This document shows, one piece after another, positions 57,686 through 64,000 of a stretch of 64,000 nucleotides of DNA (its first letter is position 1; every line of letters begins with the position of its first letter). The notes under the pieces are model-generated. The model was not told the DNA's origin. It worked only from the letters and a program-made list of their open reading frames with translations, and did no database searches. This stretch comes from Nocardioides ginsengisegetis (GTDB lineage Bacteria; Actinomycetota; Actinomycetes; Propionibacteriales; Nocardioidaceae). The DNA lies in assembly GCF_014138045.1 (NCBI RefSeq), contig NZ_JACGXA010000001.1, forward strand, positions 307,501 to 371,500, written 5' to 3'. The position numbers and the translations under genes are program-made.

Positions 57686-58681
57686 GTGGACCTGGATGCC
57701 TACGTGCTGGCGCACGCCCACGAGTGGGAGCGCCTGGAGAAGCTGACGCGCAAGCGCCGGCTCACCGGCGCGGAGAGCGACGAGCTCGTCGAGCGCTACC
57801 AGCAGGTCGCCACCCACCTCTCGGTCGTGCGCACCTCGGCACCCGACGCCTCGCTCATCGCGCACCTCTCCTCGCTGCTCGCCCGCGCCCGCAACCGCGC
57901 CGCCGGCACCCGCGTCAGCACCTGGCACGGCCTGGCCGGCTTCTTCGTGCACCGCTTCCCGGCCGCGCTCTACCGCCTGCGCTGGTGGTGGCTCGGCACG
58001 CTCGCGGCCAACGTCGCGGTCACCGCGGTGATGATGCTGTGGCTGCTCGACCACCCCAACGTCGAGCAGAGCATGCTGTCGCCGGCCGAGATCGACCAGC
58101 TGGTCAACCACGACTTCGAGGGCTACTACAGCGAGTACGCCGCCGGGCACTTCGCCGCGCAGGTCTGGATCAACAACGCCTGGGTCTCCGCGCTGTGCCT
58201 GGCGATGGGGGTGCTCGGCTTCCCGGTGGTCATCGCGCTGTTCCGCAACATCGCCAACCTGGCGGTGATCGGCTCGATCATGACCCGGCACCACCAGGGC
58301 GGGCACTTCTGGGGGCTGATCCTCCCGCACGGCCTGCTCGAGCTGACCGCCGTCTTCGTCGCCGGCGGGGTCGGGCTGCGGCTCTTCTGGTCGTGGGTCG
58401 AGCCGGGCGAGCTGACGCGCGGCCAGTCGCTGGCGCGTGAGGGACGCACGGCCGGCACCGTGGCGCTCGGACTCGTGGCGGTGCTGTTCGTCAGCGGCCT
58501 GATCGAGGCGTTCGTGACCCCCTCGCCGCTGCCGACCTGGGCGCGCATCGGCATCGGGGTGCTCGCGGAGTCGTGCTTCCTCGCCTACGTCTTCGTCGTC
58601 GGCAGGTCGGCGTACAACCGTGGGCACACCGGGGACCTCGACGCCGCGCTGCTCGAGGACCGGGTCGCCACGCAGTCCTGA
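57686..58681 (+). CDS. SpoIIM-family membrane protein
   Basis: A 331-residue protein similar to stage II sporulation protein M; in non-sporulating actinobacteria it accompanies RDD, MoxR and DUF58 genes. N-terminal helical region to about 105, then six membrane helices, including GVLGFPVVIALFRNIANLAVIG and HGLLELTAVFVAGGVGLRLF. GTG at 57686, 6 nt after TAGGGT. Confidence 0.92.
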   Translation: MDLDAYVLAHAHEWERLEKLTRKRRLTGAESDELVERYQQVATHLSVVRTSAPDASLIAHLSSLLARARNRAAGTRVSTWHGLAGFFVHRFPAALYRLRWWWLGTLAANVAVTAVMMLWLLDHPNVEQSMLSPAEIDQLVNHDFEGYYSEYAAGHFAAQVWINNAWVSALCLAMGVLGFPVVIALFRNIANLAVIGSIMTRHHQGGHFWGLILPHGLLELTAVFVAGGVGLRLFWSWVEPGELTRGQSLAREGRTAGTVALGLVAVLFVSGLIEAFVTPSPLPTWARIGIGVLAESCFLAYVFVVGRSAYNRGHTGDLDAALLEDRVATQS

Positions 58682-58792
58682 CGGGTGGTTGCCGCTTGGT
58701 GCCAGTCCGGCGGTTCTCTGGACCGTGCCGAGCGGAGCGGGATAGGTTCGCGCGCAACGCACCGTGTCCCGGCCGACTTCGAGAGGGAACCC

Positions 58793-59209
58793 ATGAGCGA
58801 CAAGTCCGAGCTCGAGTCCAAGCTCGCCGCACTCCCCATCTTCGCGGGCCTGAGCAAGCGCAAGGTCGCCAAGCTCGTCGACCAGTCCCGCACCGTCGAC
58901 CACCAGGCCGGCCGCGAGGTGGCCACCGAGGGCGAGGGCGCGCTCGCCCTGCACCTGATCGTCTCCGGCGAGGCCGAGGTGTCCCTGCGGGGCGAGAGCA
59001 AGCGCACCCTGCGTGAGGGCGACTACTTCGGCGAGATCAGCATGATCGACGGCAAGCGCCGCTCGGCCACGGTCACGGCCGTCACCCCGATGACGACGCT
59101 CGCGGTCCAGCACGTCGTGTTCGAGAAGATGCTCGAGGACGACGCCAAGTTCGCCGCCGAGCTCCTCAAGCTGCTGTGCGCCCGGCTCCGCGAGGCCGAG
59201 TCCGCCTGA
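58793..59209 (+). CDS. Stand-alone cyclic-nucleotide-binding domain protein
   Basis: A 138-residue single cNMP-binding domain: FAGLSKRKVAKLVDQS, then LHLIVSGEAEVS, and the phosphate-binding cassette GDYFGEISMIDGKRRSATVTA, where Glu and Arg contact cyclic nucleotide. No DNA-binding, kinase or membrane domain is attached, so it must act through a partner. A TAGGTT box at 58743 and GAGAGGG site precede ATG. It lies 6 bp from the convergent cyclase gene. The 111-nt gap before it holds no other feature. Confidence 0.9.
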   Translation: MSDKSELESKLAALPIFAGLSKRKVAKLVDQSRTVDHQAGREVATEGEGALALHLIVSGEAEVSLRGESKRTLREGDYFGEISMIDGKRRSATVTAVTPMTTLAVQHVVFEKMLEDDAKFAAELLKLLCARLREAESA

Positions 59210-59215
59210 CGACCC

Positions 59216-62200
59216 TCAGGTCAGCTCCGCGATCCGGGCCGCCAGCCGCGGGTCGTAGAGCGTGATCTCCTTGACCCGGTAGAGCTCTCGCGCCTCCTCG
59301 AGCAGCCGCCGCTCGGCGTCGCGGTCCCCGCGCAGCCGCGGCACCTCGCTGAGCCAGCGGCGACAGTCGGCCTGCTGCCAGGCCTGGTCGGTCCGGTCGA
59401 CCAGCTCCAGGGTCTCCCGGGCAACGGCCCACGCCGCGTCCAGGTCGCCCGATCGCGCGGTCACGATCGCGCGCGTGCAGTCCAGCAGCACCACCGAGAT
59501 GATGTCGTGCTCCGCGGTGTAGCGCTCCGCCTCCTCGACGAGCGGCGCGACGACCTCGACCGGGTCGCCCCGCTCGAGCATCGCGGCGCACTGCATCGCG
59601 ATGTACGTCGACGCGTGGGACAGGTCGCCCAGCGTCCGGAACTCGTCGTTCACCCGCTGGAGGAACGCGATCCCGCTGTCCAGGTCGTCGTTGATGAAGT
59701 AGGCGTGCGCGAGGAAGGGGTGCGCGAAGGATCGGCCATCGGCCTCCAATGCGTCGATCCGGGCGAGGGCCGCTGCACAGATGGCCCCGGCCCCCGGTGA
59801 GCCGGCCGCGGCCTCGACGATGGCGCGCATGCACTCGGCACGCACGAGGGCGCGCTCGGTCAGGCCGCCGTGCGTGGCCTGCCCGTCCATCACCGCGGCG
59901 GCCGCGCGGAGCGGGGCGCGGCCGTAGAAGAGGGCGGCTCCGCGTTGCATGTGCGCCATCCGCACGTCCTCGGGCTCACCGAAGTGCAGGATCTCCTCGA
60001 CCATCTCCGCCGCCTCGCCCCACCTCGCTCGCATCATGCAGGTGTCGGCCTTGGCGCGCAGGCCGCGGATCACCAGCCGGGGGTTGTCGGCCGCCCGGGC
60101 CAGGGCGACGAGCGCGTCGGCCGCCTCCACCACCTCGGCCGGGTCGATCGCGCCGCTGGCATCCATGGTGACCAGGCGCCGCAGCGTGGTGAACAAGGCA
60201 CGGTCGAGGTCCGTGGCGGTCTCGTCGAGCTCCGCCTCCAGGAGGGCGAGGGTCGGCTCGAGCTTCTCCAGCTCCAGCAGGTCCTGCTGGAGCTCGGCGA
60301 GTCGCTCGAGGAGGTCACGGCGCTGGGCCGAGGTCGCCGGGCGCAGCTCCAGCGCCCGCTGGAGCAGCGTCGCCCCGGCCTCGTGCTGCTCCCGGTCGCG
60401 GGCCAGGCGGGCCGCGCGCGCCATCGCGGTCGTGGCCCGGTCGACGAGTGCCTCCACCTCCGGCCCCCGCGCACCGAGCTCGCGCCGATAGCGCGCGGCC
60501 TGCTCGAGGTGGTGGGCCACGAACGTCATCGTCTCACCGGCCGCCTGGTCGCCCCCGGCCTCCAACCCCGTGGCGAAGCGCTCGTGCAGCTCCGCGCGCA
60601 GGGACTTGGCCAACCCGTCGTACGCCGCGTCGCGCACCATGAGGTGCTTGAAGGCCCACGTGTCGCCGCCGGTGCCGCGCACCCGGCGCAGCAGGTCGCG
60701 GCGGGCGAGCGAGGCCAGCCGCGTGCCCAGGTGGGCGACGGCGTCGGGCTCGACCAGCAGGGTCGCGTCCTCGGTGCTGAACTCCAGGCCGATCACCGAC
60801 AGCCGCTCGAGCAGGTCCCGCTCCTCGGCGGGGAGCCGGTCCAGCCGGGAGGCGAGCAGGGCCGCAACGGTCGGCGGCATGTCGGTCAGGCTCAGCTCGC
60901 CGGTCAGCAGCCAGGAGCCGTCCCCGTCGCGGGCGAGCACGCCGGACTCCACCAGGTGCGCGACGATCTCCTCCACGAAGAGCGGGTTGCCTCCCGACCA
61001 CGCGGCGACGGTGTCACCGAGGCCCCCGGGCAGGTCGGCACCCAGCAGCGCCGCGACGGACTCGTCGGTCTCGCTCGGCGTGAGCGGGTCGAGCCCGAAC
61101 GTCAGGGAGTTCAGGGCCCCCGACCCCCAGCCGGGGTTGTCCTCGAGCAGCTCGGGGCGAGCCTGGCAGAGCAGCAGGAGGGGCAGGTCGGCGACCTCGT
61201 CGCGGACCCGTTCGAGCAGGTCGAGGAGGGTGGGCTCGGCCCAGTGCAGGTCATCGACGGTCAGCACGAGGGGATGCCGGGAGGCGAGCTCCTCGAGGAG
61301 GCGTCGTACGGCCCAGACGGTGTCGGACGTGCCGCCCGGGGTGCCGGACTTGCCGAGCAGCGGCATCAGGAGGTCGGCCACGTCGGCACCGTCGGTGGCC
61401 GCCGTGAGCGCCTGCTCGAGCGCGTGCCGGGTGATCTCGTCGGACTCCGTGCCGCTGAGGTGCAGCGCGCCGCGGAGGGCCTGCACGAGCGGCCAGTAGG
61501 TGATGCCCTGCCCGTAGGACACACAGCGCCCGGACGCGACGGCCGCGCGGTCCCCGACCCGGGCGAGGAACTCGGTCACCAGCCGCGACTTGCCGATCCC
61601 GGCCGGTCCTAGCACGGTCACCAGGTGGCTGCGGCCGCTGCTCAGGGTGCGCTCGAGGGCGTCGTCGAGGGCGCGCGTCTCCTGCAGGCGGCCCACGAGC
61701 TGGGCGTCCTGGTGACGTCGGCGTCCTCGCTCGACGTCGAGGACCTCGCGCAGGAGGTACGCCGCGACCGGCTCCGACTTGCCCTTCGCGAGCACCGGCT
61801 CGGCCGGCTCCACGTCGACGGCGTCCCGCACCAGCGCCCACGTGTCCGCACCCAGCAGGATCCGGCCCGGGGGAGCGGCCTGCTCCAGGCGGGCCGCGGT
61901 GTTGACGGCGTCGCCGGTGGCGAACGAGCCACCGGCCCGGGCGGCACCGGTGACGACGGAGCCCGTGTTGACGCCCGTCCGGATCACCAGTCGTACGCCG
62001 ATCTCCGCGGCCAGGTCGTCCGAGAGGGCCGCGACGGCCTCGCCGAGCTCCTGGGCCGCCCGGACCGCACGGAGGGCGTCGTCCTCCCGCACCTCCGGCA
62101 CCCCGAAGACGGCCAGCACGGCGTCGCCGACGAACTTCTCGACCGTCCCGCCGTGCCGCTCGACGGCCGCCCGGGCCACCTCGAAGTAGCGGGTCATCAC

Positions 62201-62413
62201 GCCCCGGTAGGCCTCGGGGTCCAGCTCCTCGCCCAGCGCGGTCGAGCCGGTGACGTCGGTGAAGAGCAGCGTGACGGTGCGTCGGGTCTCCCGCTCGGCG
62301 CCGGTCGGGACCGGCGTGCCGCAGGACAGGCAGAAGCGCGCCTTCGCGGGGAGCTCCTCCCCGCACTGGGCACAGCTGAGACCACCGGGGTCCGGTGGCT
62401 GCCCGACCGCCAT
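59216..62413 (-). CDS. Class III nucleotide cyclase with zinc ribbon, AAA ATPase and TPR regions
   Basis: A 1065-residue multidomain protein. Zinc ribbon: Cys14, 17, 28 and 31. Class III cyclase at about 44-215: metal Asp53 (FTDVTGS) and Asp97 (VGDAV), base-selecting Lys93 and Asp168, transition-state Asn171 and Arg175 (NTAAR), so a functional adenylyl cyclase is expected. Next an AAA/STAND ATPase: Walker A GPAGIGKS (269-276), VDDLHWAEPT. The C-terminal half is helical with TPR-like repeats. ATG is 7 nt after TACGAT. A convergent neighbour encodes a cNMP-binding protein, the likely partner. Confidence 0.93.
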   Translation of the reverse strand: MAVGQPPDPGGLSCAQCGEELPAKARFCLSCGTPVPTGAERETRRTVTLLFTDVTGSTALGEELDPEAYRGVMTRYFEVARAAVERHGGTVEKFVGDAVLAVFGVPEVREDDALRAVRAAQELGEAVAALSDDLAAEIGVRLVIRTGVNTGSVVTGAARAGGSFATGDAVNTAARLEQAAPPGRILLGADTWALVRDAVDVEPAEPVLAKGKSEPVAAYLLREVLDVERGRRRHQDAQLVGRLQETRALDDALERTLSSGRSHLVTVLGPAGIGKSRLVTEFLARVGDRAAVASGRCVSYGQGITYWPLVQALRGALHLSGTESDEITRHALEQALTAATDGADVADLLMPLLGKSGTPGGTSDTVWAVRRLLEELASRHPLVLTVDDLHWAEPTLLDLLERVRDEVADLPLLLLCQARPELLEDNPGWGSGALNSLTFGLDPLTPSETDESVAALLGADLPGGLGDTVAAWSGGNPLFVEEIVAHLVESGVLARDGDGSWLLTGELSLTDMPPTVAALLASRLDRLPAEERDLLERLSVIGLEFSTEDATLLVEPDAVAHLGTRLASLARRDLLRRVRGTGGDTWAFKHLMVRDAAYDGLAKSLRAELHERFATGLEAGGDQAAGETMTFVAHHLEQAARYRRELGARGPEVEALVDRATTAMARAARLARDREQHEAGATLLQRALELRPATSAQRRDLLERLAELQQDLLELEKLEPTLALLEAELDETATDLDRALFTTLRRLVTMDASGAIDPAEVVEAADALVALARAADNPRLVIRGLRAKADTCMMRARWGEAAEMVEEILHFGEPEDVRMAHMQRGAALFYGRAPLRAAAAVMDGQATHGGLTERALVRAECMRAIVEAAAGSPGAGAICAAALARIDALEADGRSFAHPFLAHAYFINDDLDSGIAFLQRVNDEFRTLGDLSHASTYIAMQCAAMLERGDPVEVVAPLVEEAERYTAEHDIISVVLLDCTRAIVTARSGDLDAAWAVARETLELVDRTDQAWQQADCRRWLSEVPRLRGDRDAERRLLEEARELYRVKEITLYDPRLAARIAELT

Positions 62414-62468
62414 GCATCGGATCGTAGGCCCGAACGCCGCCCGTGGCGTCCCCTGTCGGAGTTCGGCC

Positions 62469-63761
62469 TCAGAGCAGGCCGCGAGCCTTCAGGGCGAGGT
62501 AGTGGTCGGCCAGCGCCGGCGGCAGCCGCTCCGCGTCGGCGTCGACGACGTCCACACCGAGCGCCCGGAGCAGGTCGGCCGTGTGCCGGCGCCGCACCAG
62601 GACCTGCTCGGCCGCGGCGGCGTCGTACACCTCGTCGACGGTGCCGCGCGTCGCGGCGAGCTGCTCCAGCGCCGGGTCCTTGACCGAGGCCAGCACCACC
62701 CGGTGGTGCCGGGTCAGCGCCGGGAGCACCGGCAGCAGCCCCTCCTCGACGGCCGACGGCTCGAGCGGCGTGAGCAGGACGACCAGGGCCCGCTGGCGGC
62801 CGAAGCCGGTCACCGCACCCGCCAGGGAGGTCCAGTCGGCCTCGGCGATCACCGGCTCCAGGTCGGCCATGGCCTCCTGCAGGTTGGCAGATACGTCCCG
62901 GGCCCCGGCGGACCGCAGTCGCGAGCGCACCCGGCGGTCGCCGGCGACGAAGTCGATGCGGTCGCCGGCCCGGGCGGCGAGCGCGGCGAGCAGCAGAGCG
63001 GCGTCCATGGCGGAGTCGAGGCGCGGCACGTCGTCGACCCGGCCGGCCGACGTCCGCGACGTGTCCAGCACGAGCACCACCCGCCGGTCGCGTTCGGGCT
63101 GCCAGGTCCGCACCACGACGTTGCGGTTGCGGGCGCTGGCCCGCCAGTCGATCGAGCGCACGTCGTCCCCGCGGACGTACTCCCGGAGCGAGTCGAACTC
63201 CGTTCCCTGCCCGCGCACCCGGACCGCCGCCCGGCCGTCGAGCTCGCGCAGCCGGGCGAGTCGGCTGGGCAGGTGCTTGCGGGACTCGAAGGGCGGCAGC
63301 GACCGGACCGCGCCGGCGACCTCGATCGTCCGCTGCCGTGCCGCCAGGCCGAGCGGTCCGCGGCTGCGGACGGTCACACCGATCGCGCGGAGGTCGCCCC
63401 GCCGACGGGGCTGCAGCGGCGTGCGCAGCAGCACCCGGTCACCCGGCCCCAGCCGGACCCGGTGCCGGTTGTCGCTGGCGCCGGCGGTCGGCTGCCACGC
63501 GTCCCGGACCAGGGCGGTCACCGTGCGGCGACCGTCGTTGGTGGCCACCACGAGGGTCTCGGTCGGGTGCCCCATCCGGACCGTGCCCACCGGCCGGCGG
63601 TGCATCGTGACCGACGCCGGTGGCGGCGCGACCACCCAGTCGACGAGGACCGCGACCCCGACCGCGAGCACCCACAGCCAGACCGTGCCCAGGGACGGTC
63701 GCAGCACCACCGGGACCAGGCCCAGGAGGAGCAGGAGGGGGACGCGGCCGGAGAGTGCCAT
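62469..63761 (-). CDS. DUF58 protein
   Basis: A 430-residue protein with two N-terminal membrane helices, the beta-sandwich region, and the DUF58 motif GTEFDSLREYVRGDDVRSIDWRASAR in pieces, then a vWA-like VVLVLDTSRTSAG. It usually works with MoxR ATPases. ATG 63761 overlaps the MoxR stop by 1 nt (TGATG). Confidence 0.92.
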   Translation of the reverse strand: MALSGRVPLLLLLGLVPVVLRPSLGTVWLWVLAVGVAVLVDWVVAPPPASVTMHRRPVGTVRMGHPTETLVVATNDGRRTVTALVRDAWQPTAGASDNRHRVRLGPGDRVLLRTPLQPRRRGDLRAIGVTVRSRGPLGLAARQRTIEVAGAVRSLPPFESRKHLPSRLARLRELDGRAAVRVRGQGTEFDSLREYVRGDDVRSIDWRASARNRNVVVRTWQPERDRRVVLVLDTSRTSAGRVDDVPRLDSAMDAALLLAALAARAGDRIDFVAGDRRVRSRLRSAGARDVSANLQEAMADLEPVIAEADWTSLAGAVTGFGRQRALVVLLTPLEPSAVEEGLLPVLPALTRHHRVVLASVKDPALEQLAATRGTVDEVYDAAAAEQVLVRRRHTADLLRALGVDVVDADAERLPPALADHYLALKARGLL

Positions 63762-64000
63762 CAGCGGGGGACCGGCACCGAGCCGAGGGCGCTGGCGAGC
63801 ACCTGGCCGACGTCGACACCCTCGAGCTCGGCCTCGGGCCGCAGCCCCAGCCGGTGCACCAGGGTGGCGTGCGCGAGCGCCTTCACGTCGTCGGGCGTCA
63901 CGAAGTCGCGCCCCGTCAGCCACGCCCAGGCCCGCGCGGCCCGGAGCAGCGCGGTGGCGCCGCGCGGGCTGACGCCCAGGCTGAGCGAGGGGGAGTCGCG
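63761..64000 (-). CDS. MoxR-family AAA ATPase, C-terminal 79 residues
   Basis: The end of a MoxR ATPase, cut by the window edge: LSLGVSPRGATALLRAARAW, then AWLTGRDFVTPDDVKALAHA and TLVHRLGL, the lid region of this family. The catalytic core is outside. It is coupled to DUF58, with which it may form a chaperone-like pair. Confidence 0.92.
   Translation of the reverse strand, partial: RDSPSLSLGVSPRGATALLRAARAWAWLTGRDFVTPDDVKALAHATLVHRLGLRPEAELEGVDVGQVLASALGSVPVPR

Noticed and set aside
58793..62413. A Pycsar- or CBASS-like defence system
   Set aside because: The cNMP-binding protein has no effector domain, and no other defence genes are near. The ATPase/TPR cyclase type is common in actinobacteria.

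Overview
The window is about 64 kb of very GC-rich DNA from an actinobacterium, most like Nocardioides or a relative in the Nocardioidaceae. This rests on the 23S rRNA with the extra domain III insertion of high-GC Gram-positives, on actinobacterial families (DUF3027, DUF2530, SigE-type sigma factors, actinobacterial XPB plus helicase-associated protein), on G/C-ending codons and on many start codons placed 6-7 nt after a TANNNT hexamer, the layout of leaderless mRNAs. The genus is an inference. I see no transposon, prophage, CRISPR array, tRNA or plasmid function; the window reads as stable chromosome.

Layout. 1-3.1 kb: 3' part of a 23S rRNA, a spacer, 5S rRNA and a strong terminator. 3.1-14.5 kb: a TPR protein with an RG-rich tail, a PP2C phosphatase, an alpha/beta hydrolase, an HD hydrolase, a secreted repeat protein, a HelD-like helicase, an MpaB-type oxygenase, the DUF1326/DUF2182 pair and a short-form serA. 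14.5-19.2 kb: a palindrome-rich gap, then XPB helicase, a CGNR zinc-finger protein and a helicase-associated protein on the minus strand. 19.3-22.4 kb: an operon of PP2C phosphatase, FHA protein and RDD/FHA membrane protein. 22.6-25.0 kb: a secreted M6 metalloprotease. 25.1-29.3 kb: a 3-hydroxybutyrate module (GAF/PucR regulator, dehydrogenase, MHS-family transporter). 29.3-37.8 kb: a lipoprotein and a secreted BNR-repeat protein, an acyl-CoA synthetase, a sigma factor with a membrane beta-propeller partner, and a subtilisin.

37.9-47.2 kb: a fusion of a HAD phosphatase with a LarE sulfur transferase, an M50-like membrane protease, a cold-shock protein, two MFS transporters, DUF3027, a methyltransferase, DUF2530, an NCS2 purine permease and a MarR regulator. 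47.2-51.8 kb: the str operon (rpsL, rpsG, fusA, tuf), whose likely promoter lies inside the preceding MFS gene. 51.8-56.8 kb: trmB, a small membrane protein, a TPR protein, an MFS transporter and a second sigma factor/beta-propeller pair. 56.8-64 kb: RDD, SpoIIM, DUF58 and MoxR genes, with a cyclic-nucleotide-binding protein and a large class III cyclase/AAA protein between them.

The best leads are the HAD-LarE fusion, three downstream genes that lack any ATG/GTG/TTG start but have a CTG overlapping the upstream stop as CTGA, the cyclase and cNMP-binding pair inside a MoxR/DUF58/SpoIIM neighbourhood, overlapping divergent -10 boxes at RDD/SpoIIM, and the PP2C-FHA-RDD operon without a kinase. 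No complete new defence or metabolic system is evident. Every gap over about 150 bases is described below; no gene-free stretch exceeds 300 bases.
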